The notes under the pieces: generated by a model | Seen by the model: the letters and a program-made list of their open reading frames with translations, nothing else | What the model was told of the DNA's origin: nothing | Database searches by the model: none | From: Labilithrix sp. | Lineage (GTDB): Bacteria > Myxococcota_A > Polyangia > Polyangiales > Polyangiaceae | NCBI GenBank assembly: GCA_019637175.1 | Contig: JAHBWD010000002.1 | Location: 186,001 to 250,000, forward strand | Reading direction: 5' to 3' | DNA: 64,000 bases | In this document: piece after piece, positions 44,801-52,960 of the stretch | Position numbering within the stretch: the first letter of the stretch is position 1 | Layout: every line of letters begins with the position of its first letter | Program-made: the position numbers and the translations under genes

Positions 44801-45993
44801 GCAAGCTCGCGCAGCACGGAACGCCGGACATGCGCGCGTTCGCCGTGCTCGGTCTCGGGGCGCTCAGAGACAAGTCGAACGTGCCCTTGCTCGCGGCGAC
44901 GGCGCGATCGCTCGACGCGGGAACGGTCGCGCGCGCAGCCGCGGCGTACGCGCTCGGCGAGGTCGGCGCGGAGGGCGAGTCGACGACGCTCGTGACGATC
45001 GCCGAGGGCACCGACGCGCTTCCACGCCAGATGGCGATCCTCGCGCTCGCGCGGATGGGCGCGGCGAAGGGCGAGCCGCCCGGCGGCAAGGCCGCGCTCG
45101 CCGCCATCGCCGACGCGATCTTCTCCGGCGAGGGAGAGGGCGGGCGCGCGCGGCAGTCGTCGGACACGCTCCGCCAAGCCGGGGCCGCATCGCTCGCGAT
45201 CCTCGCGACCAAGGGCGCCGCCGACGCTCGTCCCGATCCGTTGCCGGCGCCCGACGAGACCGTCGACGCCGAGACGACGCTCGATCAGCTCGTCCCTCGC
45301 GGGCTCGCGGCGAAGGATCGCGCGACGGCGCTCGTCACGTTCTCCGACCCGCTGAAGCGCGCCGCGCAGAGCGCGCTCTCGACCTCGACCGAGCGCGCGC
45401 GCGCCGTGCTCGACGCGCTCGGCGCGCGAGACGGCGCGTTCGAGCCCTTCCTCGGCAACGAAGAGCTCCCCGAGCTCGCGCCCGCGCGGGCGAAGGCGCG
45501 CGAGATCGCGTCGGCGGTCGAACCGAGCGTGATCGCGCTCTCACGTCACCCCGATCCGGCGGTGCGCACGAAGGCGCTCGTGATGCTCTCGCGCTCGAAG
45601 TCGGACGCGGCGGCGGGCGCCATCGCGCAGGCGGTGACGGACTCGAGCGAGAACGTCCAGCGCGTCGCGCTCGCGTCGATCGGGCAGCACCCCGACGCGA
45701 AGTCGATCGCCGCGGTCGCGCGCGTCATGCGAAGCCACGAGAGCTGGGCGATGCGGGTCCTCGCGGCGCAGGCGCTCGGGCGCCTCGGCGCGGCGGGAGC
45801 GGGGCCGGAGGCCTCACGCCAGCTCAAGGAGGCGGCGACGAAGGAGTCGTACGCGCTCGTCCGCGAGGCGGCGCTCGTCGCGCTCGCTTCGTACGACAAG
45901 GCCGAGGCCTCCGCGCTCGCCGCGACGATGGCCGCGAGCGATCCCGAGCCGCGCGTGCGCGAGACCGCCACGAAAATTCGTTCGGGCAAGTAG
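41839..45993 (+). CDS. Large exported TPR and HEAT-repeat protein
   Basis: A 1385-residue protein. A signal peptide (FRRLLALTSLGLAATLLAP, cut near SGQD) is followed by a Pro/Gly-rich stretch, about twenty TPR-like helix pairs (residues about 90-865, e.g. LGDRYFQDGNQALAVQTWRRIL) and then HEAT/PBS-lyase-type repeats (about 880-1380, e.g. AVLGLGALRDKSNVPLLAATA). Such superhelices scaffold complexes. The start is uncertain: ATG 41839 leaves an 18-residue prefix, whereas GTG 41875 gives a shorter, more typical signal. It has few cysteines and is the largest gene in the window. It ends 22 nt before a small lipoprotein gene. Confidence 0.88.
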   Translation: MRNASFGSKLLVVRFRRLLALTSLGLAATLLAPPASGQDFDPRGRKKPGAPAKPGGRPPQPGGGRPAPGGRPGGAPTANPDAGQSQTVLIERYTRIVLSQPGSPFPLQRLAQLYRDKDGNLGGLVKDFESRAAQSGADQYAATVTLAGIAKIDGRPDDAIRTYEKAIALKSTDPVALLALARLLQDRGDASARKRYEEALALQTTPADKEQTLRTLMTLALDGKDFTGAKSFHQQLLKMQPTSLFVRGELGRELFQRAEYEKAEAEFKELVTAAAGDNRALAPALKDLGKAQAKAHKNQDALATLKKALQAAGQEAAVRAEIYETITEIYRADQQLPILIKQIEDERPNDFQRLAILGALHEETGDATKALETYRRALAVNPKHIDLRLKMIRVLQSQGELDKAIAEYEALIRAAPNNPQFVFEQCEALMQRGDRTRAMKLLTELEARGQTDEEVLSRLADFYGRIGENERSLKVLTRLAQIGVTDPGHLVDLGDRYFQDGNQALAVQTWRRILTTIQPRARALAALGEVYIEHDMTADALAAFKEAVQLEPQNLAYKKQLASALERSRSYRESRVIWQELAEKAKQGGDKLLAREARSRIVTLWGFERILDAQVPTLTQKFGTTPPDVEAGRMLAEVQLHLRKLADAEATLRKVIQAAPGDADSYLALERVLVQQNKTGDAIAVLEKLVSVEPKRARELYQRMAQYALQLYRDDDAIKYAARAVELNPDDAEGHRRLGEMYRQRQDVEHAIVEFRAAIAKNDRLYITYLELADLLLSKGQTDEADRLFRRVVRGAPDEELVSRAARLSMQINLGKGTLESLEQELLPLAIGNPQRKVYRRLLVEIYGNLTFALVQKSRHGSGKDAEDARAALARIGGRAVKPLLDALADGDAGQQRVAIDVLGYVQNKNAGAALFAFATGQADAPLRTRAMLACGALRDPALLPKYEGLLFPKQEGGGEAMASDAAAVAATWAVAKLGDRRAMPLLRKLAQHGTPDMRAFAVLGLGALRDKSNVPLLAATARSLDAGTVARAAAAYALGEVGAEGESTTLVTIAEGTDALPRQMAILALARMGAAKGEPPGGKAALAAIADAIFSGEGEGGRARQSSDTLRQAGAASLAILATKGAADARPDPLPAPDETVDAETTLDQLVPRGLAAKDRATALVTFSDPLKRAAQSALSTSTERARAVLDALGARDGAFEPFLGNEELPELAPARAKAREIASAVEPSVIALSRHPDPAVRTKALVMLSRSKSDAAAGAIAQAVTDSSENVQRVALASIGQHPDAKSIAAVARVMRSHESWAMRVLAAQALGRLGAAGAGPEASRQLKEAATKESYALVREAALVALASYDKAEASALAATMAASDPEPRVRETATKIRSGK

Positions 45994-46015
45994 AGGAAAG
46001 CAGTAAGGTATTCGT

Positions 46016-46525
46016 GTGCGCTGGATCGCGTGCGGAGCCCTGCTCGTCTTGATCGCGTGCCGCGACAACGCGCGGTATTCGACCACGAGCGAGGATCACT
46101 ACGCGGGCGGCGTCGTCGCCGGCAGCTTCGTTCGCGCGGGGATCGCGGAGAACGTGCAGATGTGCGTCTCGCTCGACGCCGAGCGCTTGCAAGACGTGCC
46201 GGGGACGATCTCGACGTCTGACGGGCGCTTCCGCAACGCGCAGCTCCGTCCGATCCCCCAGATCTGGCACGACCCGCTCTCGACGATGAGCTTCGGCGAC
46301 GGCCGGAGGCAGAACCTCGTCTACGTGGCGAGCCCGACCGCGACGGACGCCGGCGACAACCAGGAGGCGATGGTCATCGTCTCGCTCATGGAGAACGGCG
46401 GCATCGAGGTGCGCATCGTGCGCGGCGCGCCTCGTACCGACGCGGGATCCACCGCGGAGGGCCAGTCGCCGCCGCTGTTCGGGATCTTCACGCTCCAGAG
46501 GCACGGCGGCGCGTGCGCGTTCTAG
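46016..46525 (+). CDS. Small lipoprotein of unknown function
   Basis: A 169-residue lipoprotein with a very short signal ending VLIAC-RD. The rest is soluble, with a metal-free beta pattern and no recognised motif. GTG 46016 is preceded by AAGG. It overlaps the start of tsaD by 13 nt, so the two are translated together, but the functions look unrelated. Confidence 0.65.
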   Translation: MRWIACGALLVLIACRDNARYSTTSEDHYAGGVVAGSFVRAGIAENVQMCVSLDAERLQDVPGTISTSDGRFRNAQLRPIPQIWHDPLSTMSFGDGRRQNLVYVASPTATDAGDNQEAMVIVSLMENGGIEVRIVRGAPRTDAGSTAEGQSPPLFGIFTLQRHGGACAF

Positions 46526-47580
46526 GCCTCGAGTCTTCCTGCGACGAGACGGGCGCCGCCATCGTCGACCACGAAGGGCGCGTCCTCGCCGACGTCGTCC
46601 ACAGCCAGGTGAGCGTGCACGCTCCCTACGGCGGCGTGATCCCGGAGCTTGCCTCACGCGATCACCTGCGCAACGTCGGCCCCGTGGTTCGCGAGGCGCT
46701 CGCGCGCGCGAAGCTCGGGTGGGAGGCGATCGACGGGATCGCGGTGACGAATCGCCCCGGGCTCGTCGGCGCGCTGCTCGTCGGCGTGCAGGCCGCCAAG
46801 GGCCTCGCGTGGGCGCGAGGCCTGCCGCTCGTCGGGGTCGATCACCTCGTCGGTCACCTCCTCGCGGTGTTCCTGCGTCGCTCGGACGACGCCCAGGCGC
46901 CGCCGGAGTTCCCCTTCGTCGCGCTCCTCGCGTCCGGAGGACACACGGCGATCTATCGCGTCGACGGCCCGCGCGCCGATCGCATCCGCGAGCTCGGCGC
47001 GACGCGCGACGACGCGGCGGGCGAAGCGTTCGACAAGGTCGCGAAGCTCCTCGGCCTCGGCTATCCGGGCGGGCCGGTCATCGATCGCTTCGCGGCGCGA
47101 GGCGACGCGAAGGCCGTCGCGTTCACCTTGCCGATGGGGCGCGGCCGCGCAGGGAGCGCGTCGTTCGAGATGAGCTTCTCGGGGATCAAGACCCAGGTCG
47201 CCGCGCGCGTGCGCGAGCGCGGCGTGCCCGGCTCGGAGCAGGAGATGGCCGATCTCTGCGCGTCGTTCCAGGCCGCCGTGACGTCGGTGCTCGCGAAGAA
47301 GCTCGTCGCGGCGGCGGTGAGCGAGGGCGTTCGAACGGTGGTGCTCGGCGGCGGCGTCGCCGCGAACCGCGAGCTCCGCGAGCGCGCGACCGCGCTCGCC
47401 GCGCAGCACGGCATCCGCGCGTTCATCCCCGAGCTCGCGAGCTGCACCGACAACGCGGCGATGATCGCCTACGCCGGCCTCGTCCGCCTCCGCGACGGCG
47501 AGCGCGACGACTGGGGCCTCGTCGCCTCGAGCGCGACGTCGCTCCCGCGCACGACGCGCAAGGGCGGCGGCGCTCGCTGA
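46513..47580 (+). CDS. tsaD: tRNA N6-adenosine threonylcarbamoyltransferase
   Basis: A 355-residue ASKHA-fold enzyme of the Kae1/TsaD family that transfers threonylcarbamoyl from TsaB/TsaC-made adenylate to A37 of ANN-decoding tRNAs (t6A). It opens VLGLESSCDETGAAIV; the metal histidines H111 and H115 stand in DHLVGHLLAV at the same numbers as in E. coli, with LLASGGHT, FDKVAKLLGL-YPGGP and SCTDNAAMIAYAG downstream. The start is GTG 46513 within the end of the upstream lipoprotein gene. It is an essential housekeeping gene and a good anchor for comparing neighbourhoods. Confidence 0.97.
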   Translation: MRVLGLESSCDETGAAIVDHEGRVLADVVHSQVSVHAPYGGVIPELASRDHLRNVGPVVREALARAKLGWEAIDGIAVTNRPGLVGALLVGVQAAKGLAWARGLPLVGVDHLVGHLLAVFLRRSDDAQAPPEFPFVALLASGGHTAIYRVDGPRADRIRELGATRDDAAGEAFDKVAKLLGLGYPGGPVIDRFAARGDAKAVAFTLPMGRGRAGSASFEMSFSGIKTQVAARVRERGVPGSEQEMADLCASFQAAVTSVLAKKLVAAAVSEGVRTVVLGGGVAANRELRERATALAAQHGIRAFIPELASCTDNAAMIAYAGLVRLRDGERDDWGLVASSATSLPRTTRKGGGAR

Positions 47581-47592
47581 TATAGTCGACGC

Positions 47593-48081
47593 ATGACCTC
47601 GCGGAACGCTGCTGGATTCGTCGTCGCGCTCGCGGCCGCGGGCCTCACGAGCGCCGCGTGCGCGAAGCCGACGCGTCACACGTCGAAGGTCGAGATCCGC
47701 CAGACGGAGCTGTTCGGCGACGAGAGCGCCACGCCGAAGCTCATGGATCTCGATCTCCTGTTCGTCGAGTGCCCGGGCGCGCAGCGAAAGATCGTCCGCG
47801 GCGACGAGAAGTTCGCGTCGTGCGCCAAGAAGTACAAGGCAGGCGACACGCTCACCGCCGAGATCCAGCTCACCTGGCGCGCCGACCGGGGCTCGTACCG
47901 CGGCGACGTCGTGAAGGTCGGCGACTGCGAGCGCAAGATCGATCCCCGCGACGACGCCTCGTACGACATCGTCCAGACGTGCACCGACGTCGTGGTCAAC
48001 GGCGTCGTGACGGGCGTCCGCTGCGATCGAGGCCGCACGCCCGATCTCGTCGCGAAGTGCCCGTGGTTCCGGCGGAAATAG
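47593..48081 (+). CDS. Small lipoprotein of unknown function
   Basis: A 162-residue lipoprotein, signal ending TSAAC-AK. Six further cysteines (VECPG, ASCAKK, GDCERK, QTCTD, VRCDRG, AKCPW) suggest disulfides. No family is recognised. It starts 12 nt after tsaD stops and ends next to the convergent ion channel gene. Confidence 0.68.
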   Translation: MTSRNAAGFVVALAAAGLTSAACAKPTRHTSKVEIRQTELFGDESATPKLMDLDLLFVECPGAQRKIVRGDEKFASCAKKYKAGDTLTAEIQLTWRADRGSYRGDVVKVGDCERKIDPRDDASYDIVQTCTDVVVNGVVTGVRCDRGRTPDLVAKCPWFRRK

Positions 48082-49188
48082 TCACAGGACGCAGGCCGCC
48101 ACCATCACGAGCACGTTCCCGATCGGAACGATCCAGCGCGACGCGCGGAAGACCGTCTCCACGCGCTGCTCCCTGACGACGAACATGGCCCAGGTCGAGA
48201 GCATCCCGAGGAGCAGCGAGACGTAGACGCCGAGCATGAGCTGATCGGCGCGCGTCAGGTAGCTCGTCTCCGGCAGCTCCTGCATGAGCGCGAAGTGGAA
48301 GAGCACCGCGGCGGCGAGCATCGGCGCGCCGCTGTTCGATCGAACCTCCATCTCGGTCGCCGGGACCCACATCCCGAGGAGCGAGATGAGCACGATCACG
48401 AACGCGGGCACGTAGACCTTGAACGCCGAGCTCGTGCTGAAGCGCTCGATGCCGAGCTCGAACACGTAGCGCCCGTAATACAGATCGTCGTTCTCGAAGC
48501 GGTCGGGATACGTGTGGCTCACCGCCTTGGCCTCGACGTAGCTCACCGACCAGCCGAGCGCGCGGAAGCCGCGCGCGAGCTGCGCGCGCTCTCGATCGGC
48601 GACGAAGCGGAGCTGATCGATGCCGTGCGCGTCGTCTTCGATCTGGATCGAGAGGACCTGCGAGTCGAAGGGATACTTGCGGAGATCGGGCGGCGACTTG
48701 AACTTGCCGCGGATTCGCAGGAGCTTGAACGTGGGCTTGTCGGCGATGACCTCGGTGCTCGCGACGTCGCCGTTCGGGTACTGGAGATCGAGCGACGGTA
48801 GAGGCGCGCCGCTCGTCAAGCTGAGGAAGAAGTCGGCGGAGAAGAGCCCCGTCTTCACGTCGTACTCGTCGACGCTGTTGAGCAGCATCCCGACCTTGAC
48901 CTCGATCGGCGGACCGGTGTCGGGCTTCGCGAACGGCGACTTGTAGCGCGTCGCTCCGGGATGAAACGGGACGCCGCCGTCGGGCGCGATCGCGAGATCG
49001 ATCGGATCGCCTGCGTCGGCGGGAGCCGCGCTCGCGTCGGCCGCTTCGTGGTGCGCGGGCGCGCCGGCCGGCGCGATTCCTTGCGCCGACGCGTCGACGC
49101 GTCGAAAGAGCATGAACCCGCAAGCGATCACCGCGACGAGGATCGCGAGCGCCTGGACGACGAGGGTTCTTGCGCGCACGCGCTTCAT
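48082..49188 (-). CDS. Pentameric ligand-gated ion channel homologue (Cys-loop receptor superfamily)
   Basis: A 368-residue protein. After an N-terminal hydrophobic segment and a Pro/Ala linker, an extracellular binding domain (about 85-245) shows EVKVGMLLNSVDEYD, YPFDSQVLSIQIED and FELGIERFS. Four membrane helices follow: M1 KVYVPAFVIVLISLLGMWV, M2 MLAAAVLFHFALMQELP, M3 LGVYVSLLLGMLSTW and M4 WIVPIGNVLVMVAACVL. The cysteines of the eukaryotic Cys-loop are absent, as in other bacterial members (GLIC, ELIC). It should form a pentameric cation or anion channel opened by protons or a small ligand. It is convergent with a small lipoprotein gene. Confidence 0.87.
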   Translation of the reverse strand: MKRVRARTLVVQALAILVAVIACGFMLFRRVDASAQGIAPAGAPAHHEAADASAAPADAGDPIDLAIAPDGGVPFHPGATRYKSPFAKPDTGPPIEVKVGMLLNSVDEYDVKTGLFSADFFLSLTSGAPLPSLDLQYPNGDVASTEVIADKPTFKLLRIRGKFKSPPDLRKYPFDSQVLSIQIEDDAHGIDQLRFVADRERAQLARGFRALGWSVSYVEAKAVSHTYPDRFENDDLYYGRYVFELGIERFSTSSAFKVYVPAFVIVLISLLGMWVPATEMEVRSNSGAPMLAAAVLFHFALMQELPETSYLTRADQLMLGVYVSLLLGMLSTWAMFVVREQRVETVFRASRWIVPIGNVLVMVAACVL

Positions 49189-49218
49189 CGCCGTGCGACT
49201 CTACCTCGTTTCGACGCG

Positions 49219-49650
49219 TCACGAGGCGCGAGGTCGATCCACGCCGCCGAGGCGATCGGCCCACCGCTCGGGGAAGCCGTCGTAGTAGCCGTCCCACGGC
49301 TTCTTGGTGAACGCGTACTGAATCGTGGCGTACGCCACGCGCAGCGACGACGGCACGCCGACCACGAGCAGATAGAGCGGCCCCAAGAGGCGCGACTGGA
49401 GCGCGTGCCCGTACTCGTGCGCTCGGTTCGACGGATTGACGCGGACCATCGGCGAGTCGACGGTGCCCCAGAAGACGAAGTGGCCGAGCGAGACCGCGCC
49501 GGTGCCGCGCAGCTCGACGAAGACGCGACCACGCTCGCGCTCGATCGCGGCGACGTTGCGCGCGGCGAGCTGGATCCCGAGGTTCAAGAGCCCCAGCGCC
49601 GTCTGCGGCGCCTCCCACAAGAGGCCGGCGACGAGCCGCGGGAGGCTCAC
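49219..49650 (-). CDS. HEYGH-motif membrane-associated protein
   Basis: A 143-residue protein. An N-terminal hydrophobic stretch, a small beta part, the HEXXH-type motif AHEYGHALQS (residues 78-82) and then LGPLYLLVVGVPSS are followed by GFPERWADRLGG, where the Glu and Asp may complete a zinc site. HEXXH is the hallmark of zinc metallopeptidases, but whether this one cuts peptides is not known. GTG 49650 is chosen since the longer frame reads through unrelated sequence. It starts 3 nt after a tiny ORF and 30 nt before the ion channel gene on the same strand. Confidence 0.7.
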   Translation of the reverse strand: MSLPRLVAGLLWEAPQTALGLLNLGIQLAARNVAAIERERGRVFVELRGTGAVSLGHFVFWGTVDSPMVRVNPSNRAHEYGHALQSRLLGPLYLLVVGVPSSLRVAYATIQYAFTKKPWDGYYDGFPERWADRLGGVDRPRAS

Positions 49651-49652
49651 GT

Positions 49653-49739
49653 TCAGCGGTGGCAGGCCGTCAGGATGAAGCCGGCCACGAACGCGACGCC
49701 CCAGAGGGGCATGAGGAGGCGAAGGAGGGACTGATCCAC
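49653..49739 (-). CDS. Possible 28-residue leader or tiny lipoprotein ORF
   Basis: GTG 49739 opens a 28-codon frame with one hydrophobic helix (LWGVAFVAGFILTAC) ending in a lipobox-like LTAC two residues before the stop. Its stop lies 3 nt from the GTG of the HEYGH gene, the spacing of a coupled leader. It is too short to be sure it is translated. Confidence 0.3.
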   Translation of the reverse strand: MDQSLLRLLMPLWGVAFVAGFILTACHR

Positions 49740-49813
49740 GTTGCCGGGACACATCTGCTGCAAGGTACGCGCCCGCGCGCGGACGCCGAAAAAATCGGCG
49801 AAAGTCGCTGCGC

Positions 49814-50707
49814 CTACATCGAAAGCTTCGGCCGAGTCGACTCACCTCGCGACAGCGATGTCATACCCGCCGCCGCCTCGACCTCCGCCGCGAGCAGCGC
49901 GTCGGCGCGCTCGACGGTCGCCTGCGTGCGCAGCCTCTTCACCGCGAAGAGCAGCGCGGCCACGGCGGCGACGAAGCCTCCGCCGAGGGCGATCGCGCCG
50001 CCGTGGCTTCGCGCGCCCGGCGTCACGACCGACGCGACGAGGCCACCGGCGTGGTGAACGTCGTCGCCGCGAACGTAGATCGGCGCGCCGGTCACGATCT
50101 CTTTGTAGCCCGTGAGGCGTCGCGCCTCTTCGCGCTGCGCGTGACCGACGCCCGGCGGGCTCACGTGGCCGACGTGACGCTCGAGCGTGCCCGGCGACGC
50201 GAGCTCGAAGCGCGTGCCGCCGCCGAGATCCGCGTCGACGATCTGGAGCGCCGTCCCCGCCGCGACCGGCGCGCCGAGGGGCACGTCGCGAAGGCTCCGC
50301 GGCGAAGGTTGACGCAGCGTCGCGCGCACGACGCGATCGCTCGCGGCGCCGCGCGCGAGGCGCACGCCGACGATGCGCCCGTCCTCCGTCACCGCGGAGA
50401 TCGCAGGGCTGGGGTCGAGGGTCTCCCCCTCGGAGAGCGGAATCGCGAAGCGAAGGACGTGACCGCGACCGTCATCGAGGGTCGCGGGCGCGTCGGGCGT
50501 GAGCGTCCAGCGCGCGTCCCAGGTGATCCCTGCGTCGGTGCGCGTCGGCGTGAAGAGCGCGCTCGAGACCCGCACGGGCGCGCCGTCGAGATCGACGTCG
50601 GCGCGCGCGCGGCGAGGGTGGATGCTCTGGGCCGCGAGCGCGACGAAGACGAAGACCGCGACGAACGCGAGGCGGAGCAGCATCGATCGAACGAGGATGC
50701 GATCCAT
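49814..50707 (-). CDS. Membrane-anchored protein of unknown function
   Basis: A 297-residue protein with an N-terminal hydrophobic signal anchor (LLRLAFVAVFVFVALAAQ), a large exported beta-rich region (about 35-230; TMEM43-like alternation seems possible but is not certain) and one C-terminal helix (GGAIALGGGFVAAVAALLFAV) before a short charged tail. It follows the next upstream membrane gene by 8 nt, in the minus-strand block headed by the OmpR-type regulator at 53650. Confidence 0.7.
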   Translation of the reverse strand: MDRILVRSMLLRLAFVAVFVFVALAAQSIHPRRARADVDLDGAPVRVSSALFTPTRTDAGITWDARWTLTPDAPATLDDGRGHVLRFAIPLSEGETLDPSPAISAVTEDGRIVGVRLARGAASDRVVRATLRQPSPRSLRDVPLGAPVAAGTALQIVDADLGGGTRFELASPGTLERHVGHVSPPGVGHAQREEARRLTGYKEIVTGAPIYVRGDDVHHAGGLVASVVTPGARSHGGAIALGGGFVAAVAALLFAVKRLRTQATVERADALLAAEVEAAAGMTSLSRGESTRPKLSM

Positions 50708-50715
50708 GGCGCCCC

Positions 50716-51357
50716 TCACTTCTCGTGCGCCGCGCGGTGCGCCGACTGCGCGATGTCGTCGATGCCGCCGCTGAAGACCGTTCGCTCGGGGAGGATCGGC
50801 GAGGCGAGCGACGCGAGCTGCACCAGGGTGAGGAGCTGCATGCCGAGCGTCACGCCGACGGGCAAGAGCACGGTGCGCTTCTGCGTGCCCGGCTCGAGAC
50901 GACGCACGACGCCGCGCACGAACATGATCGTTCCGGTGACGAGCGCGAGCACGATCGATCCGATGCCGAGCACCGGCCCGGCCCACGCGCTCGAGTGGTA
51001 GTAGAGCGCGAGGAGCGGCGCGACGACCGCGAGGACGAGCGTTCCGCCGAACACGCCGCCGACGAAGCCGAGCGCGAGATCGGTCCCGCGGACGCGCGTG
51101 CCCGAGAGGCGCCAAGCGAGGAGCCCGGCCGGCGCGGCGAACGCGCACGACATCAAGACCACCATCGGCACCTTGTAGAGGTTGGAGAGCGCGGGCGCGA
51201 GCGCGCGGCTCCCGGCCGCGAGGCCCCACGCGCCCGCGAAGAGCAACGACGAGAGGAGCGCGATGACGATGAGCTGCATGCGCCGGGCGCGGCCCGAATC
51301 TTCCGCCGGAATCGGGCGTCCGCAAGCGATGTCGATGAGCGTGACCAGGGTTCCCAT
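50716..51357 (-). CDS. Multi-pass membrane protein of unknown function
   Basis: A 213-residue protein with about five hydrophobic helices (LIVIALLSSLLFAGAWGL, VVLMSCAFAAPAGLLAW, GFVGGVFGGTLVLAVVAPLLA, GIGSIVLALVTGTIMFV, TVLLPVGVTLGMQLLTL). GGAGG stands before ATG 51357. It is 98 nt after the sensor kinase gene and 8 nt before another membrane gene, so it may be a target or accessory of the two-component pair. Confidence 0.75.
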   Translation of the reverse strand: MGTLVTLIDIACGRPIPAEDSGRARRMQLIVIALLSSLLFAGAWGLAAGSRALAPALSNLYKVPMVVLMSCAFAAPAGLLAWRLSGTRVRGTDLALGFVGGVFGGTLVLAVVAPLLALYYHSSAWAGPVLGIGSIVLALVTGTIMFVRGVVRRLEPGTQKRTVLLPVGVTLGMQLLTLVQLASLASPILPERTVFSGGIDDIAQSAHRAAHEK

Positions 51358-51455
51358 GTCGATCCTCCGTGTGGAGATCGTTATGGGACGTCGAGGTGGA
51401 TCGGCCTGCGCAGCGCGGTGAAACGTCGGCGCACCGAGGTGAAAAGCGGATGAAA

Positions 51456-52958
51456 TCAGGCCGGGGCTGCGGGAAGAACGACGCGAAACGTCGCGCCCTT
51501 TCCGGGCGGAGAGTGTGCGCTCACGCGGCCCCCGTGCGCCTCGGCGACCGCTTTCACGAGCGCGAGGCCGAGGCCCGTGCCCTTGGTCCTGCGGGGCGGC
51601 GCGTCGGGCGGCGCGGGATCGCCGCCGATGGCGCGCGTGGTGAAGAAGCGCTCGAACATGCGCGGGAGATCGTGGTCGGCGATCCCGGGGCCCGTGTCGG
51701 ACACCTCGAGCACGATCTCGCCGGCGGCGGACTTCACGCCGACGCGGACCTCGCCTCCTTCGCCGGCGAAGGACGCCGCGTTGTCGACGAGGTTGCGCAC
51801 GACCGAGTCGAGGCGCGGCTCGACGCCGACGACGGGCGCCGGCTCGGCGGCGTCGATCACGAAGCGCACGTCGGGGTGGCTCGGCTCGACGGCGCTCGCG
51901 ACGCCGCGCGCGAGCGCCGCCAGATCGACCGAAGCGCGCGCTTCGTTGGGCATCCCCGCTTCGGCGCGCGCGAGCTCGAGGAACTGCGAGACGAGCCGAT
52001 CGAGCCGCGTGCTCGAGTCGGCCAGGATCTTCGCGATCCGCGCGGCGCGCTTCTCGTCGACCGATCCGGCGTCGAGCGCGTCGGCGCACGCGCGGATCGC
52101 GGCGACGGGGTTCTTGAACTCGTGCACGAGATCGGCGACGAACGCCTCGTTCTGACGCCGCCGCTCGTCGAGCGCGCCGAGCAGATCGTTGAACGCGTTC
52201 GCCAGATCGGCGACCTCGTCGCCCGGCGGCGGATCGAGATCCGCGCGCGGGTTGGCGCTCCGCGCCTTCTCGAGCACGCGCTCGCGGAGCCACGCGATGG
52301 GGCGCACCATGCGCCGGCCCATCCACCACGAGAAGACGAGCGCGAGGGGGAGCATGAACAGCGAGAGGCGGAGCAGGTGATACCGGAGGTCGTAGAGCAC
52401 GCGCACGGCGCGTCGCGACGACTCTTGCACGTAGATGATCTCGGTGCGCCCGTCGGCGTTCACGAGCGCGCGCGCGGCGTGGCAGACGAGGAGCTTCGCC
52501 GCGGGCGATCGGCGGCAGCCCGTTCCGCCGCCGGCGAACCCGACGATCTCTTCCCGCGCGTGGACGGGCCCGAGCGTCTCGTCGAACTCGCGCAGCGTCG
52601 GCGCGCCGTCGGGGCCGAAGAAGAGCGTGCCGACTTGATGGACGAGATCGGTCCCTTGATCTCGGTCGACGTCGAAGCGCTCGGCGCCGTCGCCGTACAC
52701 GACGCGAATGCGCGTGCCCCAGCGCGAGGCGACCTCGTCGAGCGCCGCCTCGGTCTTCGGACCGTCGAAGCCCTCCGCCTCGGCGGTGCGGAGCGCGACC
52801 GCCGCCTCGTCGGCGGCCTCGCGTGTGTGCCATTGCAGCTTGCCGGCGATGTCGCGCTCCATCACGCTCCAGCCCACGACGAGGAGCTGGGGAACGACGA
52901 GCATCGCGATCACCATGAGCACCGCGCTCCACCGCAGCGGGATCCGCGGCAGCCGCAC
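51456..52958 (-). CDS. Membrane sensor histidine kinase
   Basis: A 500-residue kinase. Its layout is TM1 (VLMVIAMLVVPQLLVVG), an exported sensor loop of about 200 residues with two cysteines (GTGCRRS, LLVCHA), TM2 (LSLFMLPLALVFSWWMG), HAMP, the HisKA acceptor in VADLVHEFKNPVAA, and HATPase_c with NLVDNAASF, DTGPGI and GTGLGLALV. The start is GTG 52958, two nt after the regulator stop. It pairs with the OmpR-type regulator upstream in one operon. The envelope signal is unknown. Confidence 0.93.
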   Translation of the reverse strand: MRLPRIPLRWSAVLMVIAMLVVPQLLVVGWSVMERDIAGKLQWHTREAADEAAVALRTAEAEGFDGPKTEAALDEVASRWGTRIRVVYGDGAERFDVDRDQGTDLVHQVGTLFFGPDGAPTLREFDETLGPVHAREEIVGFAGGGTGCRRSPAAKLLVCHAARALVNADGRTEIIYVQESSRRAVRVLYDLRYHLLRLSLFMLPLALVFSWWMGRRMVRPIAWLRERVLEKARSANPRADLDPPPGDEVADLANAFNDLLGALDERRRQNEAFVADLVHEFKNPVAAIRACADALDAGSVDEKRAARIAKILADSSTRLDRLVSQFLELARAEAGMPNEARASVDLAALARGVASAVEPSHPDVRFVIDAAEPAPVVGVEPRLDSVVRNLVDNAASFAGEGGEVRVGVKSAAGEIVLEVSDTGPGIADHDLPRMFERFFTTRAIGGDPAPPDAPPRRTKGTGLGLALVKAVAEAHGGRVSAHSPPGKGATFRVVLPAAPA

Positions 52959-52960
52959 GC

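Noticed and set aside
41869..45177. 1102-codon minus-strand frame opposite the TPR/HEAT gene
   Set aside because: It has low-complexity composition, and the plus strand shows clear repeat domains; the minus frame has none.
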